A stretch of DNA of 64,000 nucleotides. Origin: Pseudomonas moorei. GTDB taxonomy: Bacteria > Pseudomonadota > Gammaproteobacteria > Pseudomonadales > Pseudomonadaceae. Of this stretch, positions 27,619 through 36,407 are shown in pieces. The translations under genes and the position numbers were made by a program. How positions within the stretch are numbered: the stretch's first letter is position 1; the number at the start of each line of letters is the position of its first letter. The notes under the pieces were generated by a model. That model was given only the letters and a program-made list of their open reading frames with translations. It was not told the origin of the DNA and did no database searches. The stretch lies in the NCBI RefSeq assembly GCF_008801475.1, contig NZ_VZPP01000001.1:124001-188000 (forward strand). Reading direction: 5' to 3'.

Positions 27619-27771
27619 CTACTGGGGTGTTCGACAGTTGGCCGGATTGGCTACGTGTGTGTGCTTGCCACCTGTGGGTGACCGATCGGAGGCGGCAGGC
27701 TGTCCCGAGCGGAGGGTGGTAAATCGCCAGGCGGTAAAGCTGTCGTAACGGTAATAAGTGGCGTAGTTCAT
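27619..27771 (-). CDS. Small Tyr/aromatic-rich open frame upstream of DAHP synthase (possible second leader peptide)
   Basis: A frame of 50 codons starting MNYATYYRYDSFTAWRF: four Tyr, two Phe and one Trp in the first 17 residues. GAGG lies 9 nt before the ATG. It begins about 60 nt after the attenuator terminator and ends 47 nt before aroF. The rest of the frame (Ser/Pro/Thr/His) looks non-selected. It may be a second leader peptide or a translational relay. I see no second terminator with a U-run after it, so its regulatory role is weaker than that of the first leader. Confidence 0.45.
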   Translation of the reverse strand: MNYATYYRYDSFTAWRFTTLRSGQPAASDRSPTGGKHTHVANPANCRTPQ

Positions 27772-27833
27772 TGCGTTGATCCTCAAGTTGTCGGGTGTCG
27801 CTAAAAGTGTTTGGGGCTGTTTGTTCCGGGCCA

Positions 27834-27872
27834 GAAAAACAAAACCCCCGGTCGGGAGGCCGACCGGGGGTT
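27834..27872 (-). terminator. Attenuator terminator upstream of DAHP synthase
   Basis: A 13-bp perfect GC-rich stem (AACCCCCGGTCGG / CCGACCGGGGGTT) with loop CCTC on the minus strand is followed by TTTTGTTTTT. It lies 48 nt after the stop codon of the aromatic-rich leader peptide and 263 nt before aroF. It is a textbook intrinsic terminator placed for attenuation. Confidence 0.85.
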
Positions 27873-27919
27873 GAGAATTCTCTGGTGGCGACCCGTTTAA
27901 AGTGGGCGCCGTGTGGGTA

Positions 27920-28048
27920 TCAGGCGCGCCAGTGGCTAAACCAATACCCAAAATAAAAGCTGACCGGAGCACACATGTCGTTCACCCGGGCAGCCGCAAC
28001 CGAGCGCAGGGCGCTGACGGTACTAAGCGGCGAGAGGGCGTTGATCAT
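27920..28048 (-). CDS. Aromatic-rich leader peptide of the DAHP synthase attenuator, 42 aa
   Basis: ATG at 28048 has GGAGA 6 nt upstream. Residues 31-40 read FYFGYWFSHW: three Phe, two Tyr, two Trp and one His in ten codons, just before the stop TGA. Codons 34-35 (GGG TAT) can pair with ATACCC directly after the stop, so a ribosome stalled at the Tyr/Trp codons would disrupt that stem. The terminator follows. This is the layout of trp/phe-type attenuators, here for aroF. The frame is too short to be found by length-based gene calling. Confidence 0.78.
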   Translation of the reverse strand: MINALSPLSTVSALRSVAAARVNDMCAPVSFYFGYWFSHWRA

Positions 28049-28207
28049 GGTGTGTCTCCGATGCATTGCCCGAGCTTACTAGAGCCAGGCACGAGGATTC
28101 AATCAGAAATTGCTATCGATGATTCAGGGCATTTTCTATCACTTGAGCGCGCTGGAGGTTGTGACACACTCTGCGCTCTCGAAAACATCACGTCATAAGG
28201 ACGGAAC

Positions 28208-28966
28208 ATGCCGCCTCTGATCATCGCTGCCGCGCAATCGTCATCCATTGCTGGCGACCTTGCGGGCAACATCGCCCGGCATCAACGCTTCATGAAGGTG
28301 GCGGCCGAGCAAGGGGTGCAATTGCTGGTGTTTCCGGAGTTGTCGTTGACCGGTTACGAGCGCGGGCTCGCGGGTGAGTTGGCGCTCGCGCCGGACGCTG
28401 CCGCGTTGCAACCACTGCGTGATTTTGCGCAGGAAGTCGGGGTGACGACGGTGGTCGGGATGCCGATTCGTCTGTCGGACACTGCTCCGGTATTGATCGG
28501 AGCGCTTGTGATGGGCACCGACGGTTCACTGGGGGTTTATAGCAAGCAGCATTTGCACCTGGGAGAAGAGGTCGCATTCGCACCTGGATATGGCGGCGAG
28601 ACGCTGCTTGTCGGTGCCGATACCGTCGCCCTGGCGGTGTGTGCAGACTTCACCCATGCCTCCCATGCCGCTGCGGCGGCAGAGAAGGGTGCCGATGTTT
28701 ACGCTGCCGGGGTGTTGATCACGGAGAAGGGCTATGGCCCGGATACGGGGTTGTTGAAAGGCTATGCGCAAACCCATTCGATGGTCGTGCTGATGGCTAA
28801 CCATGGGGGTGCCACGGGAGGTTGGGAATCCGCAGGGCGCAGCGCAATCTGGTCGGCGAACGGTTCGTTGATTGCTGCCGCACCGGGTACTGGCGACTTG
28901 ATCGTCGTTGCACGTCGCGACGCTGACGGCTGGAACGGACAAGTGGTGTCGGTCATGGAGGCTTGA
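28208..28966 (+). CDS. Carbon-nitrogen hydrolase (nitrilase/omega-amidase superfamily)
   Basis: Hydrolase of 252 aa with the Glu-Lys-Cys triad of the superfamily visible: Glu in 'LLVFPELSLTGYE' (~47), Lys in 'VYSKQHLHLGEE' (~115) and Cys in 'ALAVCADFTHASHA' (~146). Members cleave amide or nitrile C-N bonds of small molecules. AAGGACGGAAC precedes the ATG. Its stop overlaps the start of a GNAT gene by one base, so the two are co-translated. The substrate is unknown. Confidence 0.88.
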   Translation: MPPLIIAAAQSSSIAGDLAGNIARHQRFMKVAAEQGVQLLVFPELSLTGYERGLAGELALAPDAAALQPLRDFAQEVGVTTVVGMPIRLSDTAPVLIGALVMGTDGSLGVYSKQHLHLGEEVAFAPGYGGETLLVGADTVALAVCADFTHASHAAAAAEKGADVYAAGVLITEKGYGPDTGLLKGYAQTHSMVVLMANHGGATGGWESAGRSAIWSANGSLIAAAPGTGDLIVVARRDADGWNGQVVSVMEA

Positions 28967-29409
28967 TGGGCTTCGAATGGTGCGCGGCGACTGCGGGTGA
29001 TATCGATTTCGCCCGCGACCTGACCCGAAGGAACATGCTGCGCTATTACATTTGGCACGACTTGTTATGGCAGGACGAGGCGTTCGATGTCGCCTGGGCG
29101 GGGCGTGAAAACTGGATCATCATGCATGACGACAGTCGAGTGGGTTTTGTCAGCCTGAGTCGGGATGCCAGGGCCCTGTACATTCGCGAACTGCACATTC
29201 TCGAAACGTACCGGGGGCAGGGCGCTGGCTCCTGGGTGATCGATCAGGTATTTGCCATGGCTCGCCAGGAACGACGCCCGGCATTGCGCTTGACGGTCTT
29301 TGAAAGTAATCCGGCGCGAACTTTGTATGAAAGAAAGGGCCTACACGTGGTGGGCACGGACGAATGTTTCCTGAGAATGCAGCGCGATGTCGATGGTTCG
29401 CATCGCTGA
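28966..29409 (+). CDS. GNAT family N-acetyltransferase
   Basis: Acetyltransferase of 147 aa. The start ATG overlaps the preceding TGA by one base, with GGAGG just upstream. The acetyl-CoA binding motif is 'RELHILETYRGQGAGSWVID' (~73-92, Q/R-x-x-G-x-A/G pattern), followed by the C-terminal 'LTVFESNPARTLYERKGLHV' typical of small-molecule GNATs. The N-terminal 'RRNMLRYYIWHDLLWQDE' resembles pseudomonad GNATs of unknown substrate. Its pairing with an amidase suggests a shared small substrate (inference). Confidence 0.85.
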   Translation: MGFEWCAATAGDIDFARDLTRRNMLRYYIWHDLLWQDEAFDVAWAGRENWIIMHDDSRVGFVSLSRDARALYIRELHILETYRGQGAGSWVIDQVFAMARQERRPALRLTVFESNPARTLYERKGLHVVGTDECFLRMQRDVDGSHR

Positions 29410-29535
29410 AACACGCATGCCACAGGCCTTTCAAGATGAATTGAAACTTTTTATATAGCGCTTGGCGCTAGGTCTGCCAGTTGCTTTTTGCTAAGGTGTC
29501 GGCAACCCAATAAGACCATATCGCGAGGTGTCTGC

Positions 29536-30177
29536 TTGATTAGGGTTCTAGTAGTCGATGACCATGATCTCGTTCGTACAGGCATTACACGAATGCTGGC
29601 TGACATCGATGGCCTGCAAGTAGTCGGCCAGGCTGAATCGGGGGAGGAATCCCTGCTCAAGGCGCGTGAGCTGAAACCTGATGTGGTGTTGATGGATGTC
29701 AAAATGCCCGGTATTGGCGGTCTTGAAGCCACTCGCAAATTGTTGCGCAGTCATCCGGACATCAAAGTCGTAGCCGTGACCGTGTGCGAGGAAGATCCGT
29801 TCCCTACACGGCTGCTGCAGGCCGGTGCTGCCGGGTACCTGACCAAGGGCGCCGGGTTGCCGGAAATGGTCCAGGCCATCCGCCTGGTGTTCGCCGGGCA
29901 GCGCTATATCAGTCCGCAGATCGCCCAGCAGTTGGCGATCAAATCCTTTCAACCGACCAACGACTCGCCCTTCGATGCCTTGTCGGAGCGTGAAATCCAG
30001 ATCGCGCTGATGATTGTCGGTTGCCAGAAAGTCCAGATCATCTCCGACAAGCTGTGCCTGTCGCCGAAGACCGTGAATACGTACCGTTACCGCATATTCG
30101 AAAAGCTTTCGATCAGCAGTGACGTCGAGTTGACGCTGTTGGCGGTTCGTCACGGCATGGTCGATGCCAGCCTCTGA
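29536..30177 (+). CDS. gacA: Response regulator GacA (LuxR/NarL family), TTG start
   Basis: Global regulator of secondary metabolism acting through the small RNAs RsmX/Y/Z. The protein begins [17 protein letters not shown], which fixes a TTG start at 29536 (AGGTG upstream); longer in-frame starts are not conserved. Receiver domain residues 1-120 have acidic pocket D8/D9, phospho-acceptor D54 ('[10 protein letters not shown]') and a Lys near 104. The C-terminal LuxR helix-turn-helix has '[19 protein letters not shown]' and '[17 protein letters not shown]'. Length 213 aa is normal. uvrC follows one base after the stop, the conserved gacA-uvrC order of gamma-proteobacteria. Confidence 0.96.
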   Translation: MIRVLVVDDHDLVRTGITRMLADIDGLQVVGQAESGEESLLKARELKPDVVLMDVKMPGIGGLEATRKLLRSHPDIKVVAVTVCEEDPFPTRLLQAGAAGYLTKGAGLPEMVQAIRLVFAGQRYISPQIAQQLAIKSFQPTNDSPFDALSEREIQIALMIVGCQKVQIISDKLCLSPKTVNTYRYRIFEKLSISSDVELTLLAVRHGMVDASL

Positions 30178-30178
30178 A

Positions 30179-32002
30179 ATGACTGATAATTTTGATCCCG
30201 GCGCCTTTCTGTCGACCGTCAGTGGGCGTCCCGGCGTATATCGCATGTTCGACAGCGATGCCCGCCTGCTCTATGTCGGCAAGGCCAAGAACCTCAAGAA
30301 TCGCCTGTCCAGTTACTTCCGTAAAACCGGCCTGGCACCCAAGACCGCTGCATTAGTGGCGCGAATCGCCCAGGTCGAAACGACCATCACGGCCAATGAA
30401 ACCGAAGCCCTGTTGCTTGAGCAGACGTTGATCAAGGAATGGCGTCCGCCGTACAACATCCTGCTGCGTGACGACAAATCCTACCCCTACGTTTTCCTTT
30501 CCGACGGCCAGTTCCCGCGCTTGAGCATCCATCGCGGCGCGAAAAAGGCCAAGGGCAAATATTTTGGTCCTTACCCCAGTGCCGGCGCCATTCGCGAAAG
30601 CCTGAGCCTGTTGCAGAAGGCCTTTTTCGTCCGGCAGTGTGAAGACAGTTACTACAAGAACCGTACGCGGCCTTGCCTGCAATACCAGATCAAACGCTGC
30701 AAGGCGCCTTGTGTCGGTCTGGTGGAGCCCGAGGTGTATGCCGAAGACGTGCGACACTCGGTGATGTTCCTGGAAGGCCGCAGCAATGCACTGAGTGACG
30801 AGTTGTCCGCTGCAATGGAAGAGGCGGCGATCAATCTCGAGTTCGAACGCGCCGCAGAACTGCGTGACCAGATCGCATTACTGCGTCGGGTACAGGATCA
30901 GCAAAGCATGGAAGGCGGGACGGGCGATGTCGATGTGATCGCGGCGTTCGTCAATCCCGGCGGTGCCTGCGTTCACTTGATCAGCGTGCGCGGTGGGCGA
31001 GTGCTGGGAAGCAAGAACTTCTTTCCGCAGGTCGGTATTGAAGAGGACGTTTCCGAAGTCATGGCGGCGTTTCTCGGCCAGTATTTCATCAGCAGCCCGG
31101 AACGCGACTTGCCGAGCGAGCTGATCGTCAACGTGGTTCACGAAGACTTCCCGACGCTTATTGCGGCCATTGTTGAGCTGCGCGGTCGCGAACTGACCAT
31201 CAGTCACCGGGTGCGTGGCACACGAGCGCGCTGGCAGCAATTGGCAGTGACCAATGCCGAACAGGCACTGGGCGCGCGCCTGGCCAACCGCCAGCACGTT
31301 GCCGAGCGCTTTGAAGCGCTGGCGCAGGTGCTGAAACTGGACGAACCGCCTCAGCGCCTTGAGTGCTACGACATCAGTCACTCCAGCGGCGAGGCGACCG
31401 TCGCCTCCTGCGTGGTGTTCGGCCCTGAGGGGCCGATCAAGTCCGACTACCGTCGCTACAACATCGAAGGCGTGACGGCGGGCGATGACTACGCGGCGAT
31501 GCATCAGGCGCTGACTCGGCGCTTCAGCAAGCTGAAAGACGGGGAGGGCAAGCTGCCGGACATTTTACTGGTGGATGGCGGCAAGGGGCAGTTGTCCATG
31601 GCGCGCGACGTGCTCAATGAGTTGGCGGTGCCGGATCTGATCCTGCTTGGCGTGGCCAAGGGTGCGACGCGCAAGGCCGGTTTCGAAACCCTGTACCTCA
31701 ATGATGCCGCTCATGAGTTCACGTTGCGCGGTGATTCCCCCGCGCTTCATTTGATCCAGCAGATTCGCGACGAAGCTCACCGTTTTGCTATCACCGGGCA
31801 CCGCGCCCGTCGTGGCAAAACCCGGCGTACGTCTACACTGGAGGGCGTTGCCGGCGTTGGACCGACACGTCGCCGCGATTTGTTGAAACATTTTGGTGGA
31901 TTGCAGGAGCTGTCTCGTGCCAGCATCGACGAGATCGCCAAAGCACCCGGGATCAGTAAAAAGCTCGCAGAGTTGATTTATGCAAATCTGCACAGCGAGT
32001 AG
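30179..32002 (+). CDS. uvrC: UvrABC system protein C (excinuclease)
   Basis: Dual-incision nuclease of nucleotide excision repair, 607 aa. N-terminal GIY-YIG domain ('[20 protein letters not shown]', ~15-95), UVR motif around 205-240 ('[17 protein letters not shown]'), C-terminal RNase H-like domain ('[20 protein letters not shown]', '[19 protein letters not shown]') and final helix-hairpin-helix pair ('[20 protein letters not shown]'). The start is ATG 30179, one base after the gacA stop, making one transcript with gacA and probably pgsA. Confidence 0.97.
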   Translation: MTDNFDPGAFLSTVSGRPGVYRMFDSDARLLYVGKAKNLKNRLSSYFRKTGLAPKTAALVARIAQVETTITANETEALLLEQTLIKEWRPPYNILLRDDKSYPYVFLSDGQFPRLSIHRGAKKAKGKYFGPYPSAGAIRESLSLLQKAFFVRQCEDSYYKNRTRPCLQYQIKRCKAPCVGLVEPEVYAEDVRHSVMFLEGRSNALSDELSAAMEEAAINLEFERAAELRDQIALLRRVQDQQSMEGGTGDVDVIAAFVNPGGACVHLISVRGGRVLGSKNFFPQVGIEEDVSEVMAAFLGQYFISSPERDLPSELIVNVVHEDFPTLIAAIVELRGRELTISHRVRGTRARWQQLAVTNAEQALGARLANRQHVAERFEALAQVLKLDEPPQRLECYDISHSSGEATVASCVVFGPEGPIKSDYRRYNIEGVTAGDDYAAMHQALTRRFSKLKDGEGKLPDILLVDGGKGQLSMARDVLNELAVPDLILLGVAKGATRKAGFETLYLNDAAHEFTLRGDSPALHLIQQIRDEAHRFAITGHRARRGKTRRTSTLEGVAGVGPTRRRDLLKHFGGLQELSRASIDEIAKAPGISKKLAELIYANLHSE

Positions 32003-32034
32003 AATGCCACCTCACCTCGTAGCCAGTTGTGCCG

Positions 32035-32595
32035 ATGAATATCCCTAATCTGATTACCGTTCTACGCGTCCTGCTCATCCCGATCTTCATTTTACTGTTC
32101 TACCTGCCTTACCAATGGAGCTACGTGGCATCAGCCTCTGTCTTCGCATTTGCCGCTGCCACGGACTGGCTGGACGGGTACCTGGCCCGCCGTCTGGAGC
32201 AAAGCACGCCGTTCGGGGCTTTTCTCGATCCCGTAGCCGACAAGTTGATGGTTGCCGTTGCATTGGTGCTGTTGGTGCAGGAACACGGCAACCTCTGGCT
32301 GACGCTGCCGGCTGCCGTCATCATCGGTCGCGAAATCGTCGTCTCTGCCTTGCGGGAGTGGATGGCGGAACTCGGTGCCCGCGCTCACGTCGCGGTGTCG
32401 AACCTGGGCAAGTGGAAGACCGCCGCGCAAATGCTGGCGCTGGTGATCCTGCTGGCCAATCCGTCGGATTTCAGCTTCTGGGTTCTGATGGGGTATGCCT
32501 TGCTGATGGTGTCTGCAGGCCTGACTTTGTGGTCCATGGTCCAATACTTACGGGCAGCGTGGCCACATCTGAAGACCGACGTGGAAAAGAAATAA
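32035..32595 (+). CDS. pgsA: CDP-diacylglycerol--glycerol-3-phosphate 3-phosphatidyltransferase
   Basis: Inner-membrane enzyme making phosphatidylglycerophosphate, 186 aa as usual. The CDP-alcohol phosphotransferase motif D-G-x2-A-R-x8-G-x3-D-x3-D is complete at about residues 43-65. Four to five hydrophobic segments are present. ATG 32035 ([16 protein letters not shown]) is the family start; an in-frame GTG two codons earlier is less likely. It follows uvrC by 32 nt and precedes tRNA-Gly, a conserved pseudomonad order. Confidence 0.96.
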   Translation: MNIPNLITVLRVLLIPIFILLFYLPYQWSYVASASVFAFAAATDWLDGYLARRLEQSTPFGAFLDPVADKLMVAVALVLLVQEHGNLWLTLPAAVIIGREIVVSALREWMAELGARAHVAVSNLGKWKTAAQMLALVILLANPSDFSFWVLMGYALLMVSAGLTLWSMVQYLRAAWPHLKTDVEKK

Positions 32596-32615
32596 AACTT
32601 TTTTGAATCAAGGGG

Positions 32616-32643
32616 TTGACGGGGCTTCCAGATTCTATAGAAT
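32616..32643 (+). promoter_or_regulatory. Promoter of tRNA-Gly
   Basis: TTGACG-N16-TAGAAT lies 15 bp before the tRNA. The upstream block (TTTTTTGAATCAAGGGG) closely matches the one before the tRNA-Cys promoter at 52021. Confidence 0.7.
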
Positions 32644-32658
32644 GCGCCACACCAAGAC

Positions 32659-32734
<76 letters not shown>

Positions 32735-32780
32735 AACATTGCCTGGCAGCGCTTCATTGAAGACTGTAGGGCTAAAAAAG

Positions 32781-32805
32781 AAAGAGGCTTAGGCCTCTTT
32801 TTTTT
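32781..32805 (+). terminator. Intrinsic terminator after tRNA-Gly
   Basis: AAAGAGGC-TTAG-GCCTCTTT is followed by a T-run, about 46 nt after the tRNA. Confidence 0.85.
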
Positions 32806-32995
32806 CGTCCGGCGAATTTTATCGGCTTCGGCCAGCCATGCATTTCAAGTACATCAATCAGTACGTTGAAATCCGGGTTCGCGCGTAGCAGTGTCCCGAT
32901 AGATAAAGCATTGCCGGATCAGTACATCTCTCGTCATTTGATCGAGACGAGGCGGCAGGTAGCAGGCGAGGAGAAGACCCTCAGATGACGGTAAC

Positions 32996-33106
32996 TCACC
33001 GCGACCTTTCCTTTGAATTGACGAAGTCGGTAGCACCCAGCTGTTTGGCGGTCTCGAGCTTCGCTGGATTGATATCCGCCTCAACGACCCCACCGGCCTC
33101 GACCTT
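32996..33106 (-). pseudogene. Remnant of a zinc-type alcohol/formaldehyde dehydrogenase
   Basis: A 36-codon stretch ending in TGA reads 'ADINPAKLETAKQLGATDFV', the NAD-binding segment of class III zinc alcohol dehydrogenases (compare the family pattern DINPAKFxxAKxLGATD). Nothing upstream or downstream continues the gene, so only a fragment remains between the tRNA-Gly terminator and the reductase gene. Further down the minus strand no convincing coding frame is seen (rest of 32806-33133). Confidence 0.6.
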
Positions 33107-33133
33107 GAGCGGTGGTGATCGTAATAGGGCATA

Positions 33134-34273
33134 TCACTGCCGAAAATCCACCGTTACTGCAGTGGTCGGCCGTGTACAACAAAGCAAAATATTGCCGTCT
33201 TCAGGAGTGTCCAGCGGCGTTTCGAAATACTCGACGGAGCCTTCTCGAAGGGTGACCTGACAGGTATTACACAGGCCGGCCCGACAGTTGAATGGCGGCG
33301 TCAGACCGGCCTCTTCAGCAAGTTCGAGAAGTGATTGGCAGTTCTGATTCCAGACCACACGGGTGCCCGTCGGAAGAAACTCTACGATCGGTGCACCTTC
33401 AGTTGTCCCGATCGGTGTCTTGGGCTCGGTTACCGCGGGTATTGATGACGTCACTGGTATGACGTCGTCTTCTTCGAGGATGGTCGCAGGGCCGAAGAAT
33501 TCATAATGGATGCGCTCGCCGGCGATCCCAAGGCTGCGTAGCAGGCGCCAGTTCGCCTGCATAAAGAGCCTGGGGCCACAGAGGTAGATGTCGTAGTCAT
33601 CCAGCGGAAGCAGCTGTTGCAAGGTATCCCGGCTGACCAGGCCCTGGCTGTGAAAGGCATCATTGGCCTGGTCGTCGGCATCAGGGTTACGGTAGCAGAA
33701 GTGCACGCTGATCCCTGGGCGACGGCTGGCCAGTGACAACACCTCGTCGCGAAAAGCATGCACTGCACCATTTTCACAGGCATGAATGAAATACACCGGC
33801 CGCGACGAACGATTACTCAGTTGATGAAGCATGCTCAGCATCGGCGTGAGTCCCACGCCACCACTGAACAGCACCACGGGCTTCGAACTCTCTTCGTCCA
33901 GCACGAAGGTGCCCGTGGGGCCAGCGATCTCGAGTAAATCACCGACCTGCACATGGTCGTGCAGGTGATTGGAGCCTTGGCCCGGCGGCAGTTCGGGTCG
34001 GTCGAAAGGTGCAGGTTCGCGCTTGACCGAAATGCGTATGCGCGACCTGTCGTTAGCGTCCCCGGAGAGACTGTAGTTGCGCAGCACCTTGACACCGCCG
34101 TCCAGCATGAGGCGAACGATGAGGTACTGCCCCGGGCGAAAGCCAGGGTTGGAAACGCCATCGACCGCAGTCAGGACGAAGGAGGTGATGACGGCGCTTT
34201 CTTGTGTCTTCTCAATCACCCGAAAACTTTTAAAGCCTTGAGGAGGGTGCTGTGTCCGAGATTCAGTGCCCAT
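33134..34273 (-). CDS. Oxygenase reductase component: FAD/NAD(P) oxidoreductase with C-terminal 2Fe-2S ferredoxin
   Basis: Reductase of 379 aa. The FAD-binding barrel (~15-130) has 'FRPGQYLIVRLMLDGGV' and 'RNYSLSG' (RxYS motif). The NAD(P) domain (~135-260) has 'VVLFSGGVGLTPMLSMLHQL' and 'YLCGPRLFMQ'. A linker of ~30 residues leads to a plant-type ferredoxin with Cys330, Cys335, Cys338 (C-x4-C-x2-C) and a fourth Cys at 366/367. The order FAD-NAD-2Fe2S is that of Hmp-like/GbcB-type reductases. It starts 1 nt after the Rieske oxygenase stop, so it is its electron donor. Confidence 0.9.
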   Translation of the reverse strand: MGTESRTQHPPQGFKSFRVIEKTQESAVITSFVLTAVDGVSNPGFRPGQYLIVRLMLDGGVKVLRNYSLSGDANDRSRIRISVKREPAPFDRPELPPGQGSNHLHDHVQVGDLLEIAGPTGTFVLDEESSKPVVLFSGGVGLTPMLSMLHQLSNRSSRPVYFIHACENGAVHAFRDEVLSLASRRPGISVHFCYRNPDADDQANDAFHSQGLVSRDTLQQLLPLDDYDIYLCGPRLFMQANWRLLRSLGIAGERIHYEFFGPATILEEDDVIPVTSSIPAVTEPKTPIGTTEGAPIVEFLPTGTRVVWNQNCQSLLELAEEAGLTPPFNCRAGLCNTCQVTLREGSVEYFETPLDTPEDGNILLCCTRPTTAVTVDFRQ

Positions 34274-34274
34274 C

Positions 34275-35348
34275 TCACGCCTCCATCTTTTGTTCCGCGG
34301 TGTGTTGTTCGGTCAGCGGAATCAAGCTGCCATGCTGTTCCTGAGCAATTAACTTACTTAGGTTGCGACGAAAACGTAGCGGCCCTGAGTCGGAGGCAAG
34401 ATCGATGTTGGGGCTGCGTTTATTGGCCATGCCCTTGTGTACGGCACTCAGAACTACTCGATCTTCGGCGAAGGCGTGGCGCACGTCTTCGTCAAACTGG
34501 CGGGAAACATCTTCGTTTTCGGTATCGAAATTACGCACCTGGAACCAGTAGTAACGCGTGTTCGATTCGTCGATGGGTGTCATGAAGTTGTAGGAGTTCA
34601 TGAGGAACACATGTTCGTGCAGTGCACCTTCGTCGGAACCTGTCCCTGCCGGGGTGAACAAGGCCTTGATAATGGCCTGTGCGGGGTAGTGCACCTCATA
34701 GTGCTGCTTGCGATCGCAATTGCCTTTGAACTTGACGAACTTGGCATAAAAAGGTGCCACTTCGACATCGCGCATCCAGCGAGAAACTATCACGCCGGCA
34801 TCCGTTACTGTCGTTTGCAGCGGTTCTTCTGCACAGGCGGAGTTACCAAAAGAGGATTGATGCACCCACGCTACATGAGCCGGATCGAGCAGGTTGTCGG
34901 TCATGTAAAGGTAGTTGCAAGGAATGACCATGCTATCGCCACGATTGAGTCCCCATGCCGGGTCACCCCATTCCGGCACATGGCAAATTTTCGTTTCGTC
35001 TGCCAGTTCGAGATCGCCCATCCAGATCCAGATCAAACCGTAGCGTACTGCCAGAGGATAACTGCGAACCTTGGCTCCTTGTGGAATGCGTCGGCTACCA
35101 GGAGCACGGACACAGCTGCCAGAGCAGTCGAAGGTCAGTCCATGATAGCCGCACTCGATGTTATCCCCCTTGCGACGGCCCATCGATAACGGGAGCTTGC
35201 GGTGTGGACAGGCATCTTCGAGGGCTACCGGTGTGCCGTCACTCTTGCGGTAAAGCACCACAGGTTCATTAAGAAGGGTGACGGGATACAACTCTTCGCC
35301 TAGCTCAGCTTCACTGGCAGCTACATACCATGCGTTTCGTAAAAACAT
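34275..35348 (-). CDS. Rieske non-haem iron oxygenase, VanA/demethylase-like
   Basis: Aromatic-ring or heteroatom-dealkylating oxygenase of 357 aa. Rieske cluster ligands are C47-P-H49 and C66-x2-H69. Mononuclear iron ligands are H158 and H163 in the block DPAHVAWVH, with bridging D155. The length and single-subunit layout match vanillate O-demethylase, caffeine N-demethylase and similar monooxygenases rather than ring dioxygenases with a beta subunit. It is co-transcribed with its reductase and an amino-acid-type receptor gene, suggesting an imported N- or O-methylated, amino-acid-like substrate (inference). Confidence 0.88.
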   Translation of the reverse strand: MFLRNAWYVAASEAELGEELYPVTLLNEPVVLYRKSDGTPVALEDACPHRKLPLSMGRRKGDNIECGYHGLTFDCSGSCVRAPGSRRIPQGAKVRSYPLAVRYGLIWIWMGDLELADETKICHVPEWGDPAWGLNRGDSMVIPCNYLYMTDNLLDPAHVAWVHQSSFGNSACAEEPLQTTVTDAGVIVSRWMRDVEVAPFYAKFVKFKGNCDRKQHYEVHYPAQAIIKALFTPAGTGSDEGALHEHVFLMNSYNFMTPIDESNTRYYWFQVRNFDTENEDVSRQFDEDVRHAFAEDRVVLSAVHKGMANKRSPNIDLASDSGPLRFRRNLSKLIAQEQHGSLIPLTEQHTAEQKMEA

Positions 35349-35418
35349 GGGCTCTCTCCCTATTATTTTGTTGTTGGCCTTTTACAGGCGAGGATGGTTA
35401 ACGACCTTTGCTCATGCT

Positions 35419-36195
35419 TCATTCATAAATATCGAAGGTGAAGTACTTCTTCTGAATCGCGTCGTAGGTGCCGTTTTTGTGCATTTCCGCCAGCGCGCCA
35501 TTGATCGCGTTAATCAGCTCCTGGTCTTCCTTGCGCAGGCCTATCGCGATTCCACTTCCTAGTAGCTTTTCGTCTTGGACGGTATCGCCCGCAAAGGCAA
35601 AACCAGTGTTTCTGGGTGTTTGCAAAAAGCCGATATCCGCTACTACCGCATCAGTCAAGGTGGCATCGATACGACCGCTGACAAGGTCTGGGTACAGTAG
35701 GTCCTGGTTCGTGTAAGAGACCATGGTGACCCCGTGCGGCGCCCAGGCGGCTCTAACGTAGGCTTCCTGGGTGCTGCCTTGGGCCACGCCGATTCGCTTG
35801 CCCTTGAGCGACTCTACGGTGGGAATCAGACCGCTGTCGGACTTGGCGATGAGACGATTGGGTGAGTTGTAAAGCTTGTCAGAGAACGCGACATTTTCTT
35901 TGCGCTTTTCGTTTACGGTCATCGCCGAAAGGATGCCATCAAACTTTTTCGCCTTGAGTGCCGGGATGATGCTGTCGAAAGCGATTTCAACCCAGACACA
36001 CTTAGCCTTGAGTTGAGCGCAAATAGCGTTACCAAGATCAATATCGAAACCGACCAATTGCCCATCTGGTGCTTTTGATTCGAAGGGTGCAAATGTCGGA
36101 TCTACACCGAATCGAATGACACTGAGGTCTTTGGCCTGGACGCCGGTGGAAGCGGAAGCGAATGCGAATAAAGCCGCAAGGACAAATTTTTTCAT
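35419..36195 (-). CDS. Orphan ABC substrate-binding protein (Lys/Arg/Orn/His-type)
   Basis: Periplasmic receptor of 258 aa with a signal peptide ending VQA. It has 'IRFGVDPTFAPFESKAPDGQ' and 'GFDIDLGNAICAQLKAKCVW', hallmarks of ArgT/HisJ proteins, including the Cys pair. No permease or ATPase gene accompanies it. It lies upstream of the Rieske oxygenase on the same strand and divergent from a LysR gene. It may borrow the membrane parts of a chromosomal HisQMP-type importer or of the cluster at 39-41 kb. Confidence 0.87.
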   Translation of the reverse strand: MKKFVLAALFAFASASTGVQAKDLSVIRFGVDPTFAPFESKAPDGQLVGFDIDLGNAICAQLKAKCVWVEIAFDSIIPALKAKKFDGILSAMTVNEKRKENVAFSDKLYNSPNRLIAKSDSGLIPTVESLKGKRIGVAQGSTQEAYVRAAWAPHGVTMVSYTNQDLLYPDLVSGRIDATLTDAVVADIGFLQTPRNTGFAFAGDTVQDEKLLGSGIAIGLRKEDQELINAINGALAEMHKNGTYDAIQKKYFTFDIYE

Positions 36196-36407
36196 TTTTA
36201 TTTTCCTTTGTCTGTCATAGGGTTTTGCGCTGTATGTTGCTTGAGCAACGTTATGGCCGTTGCCTGACTGTGTTGTTCACTGCCTTCGGAGCCGGCAGTG
36301 ACAGGACCAGAATACGAGAGTCTGAATATTCGAAAAGATGTTAAAAACTGTTGCTTCGTGTAGCTGAGCTAAAGTATTAATCGGCGAGTTCGTTACCAGA
36401 GACGCTT

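Noticed and set aside
32854-33132. 92-codon minus-strand frame starting MPYYDHH
   Set aside because: Runs out of frame across the dehydrogenase remnant. Another frame gives the recognisable dehydrogenase segment.
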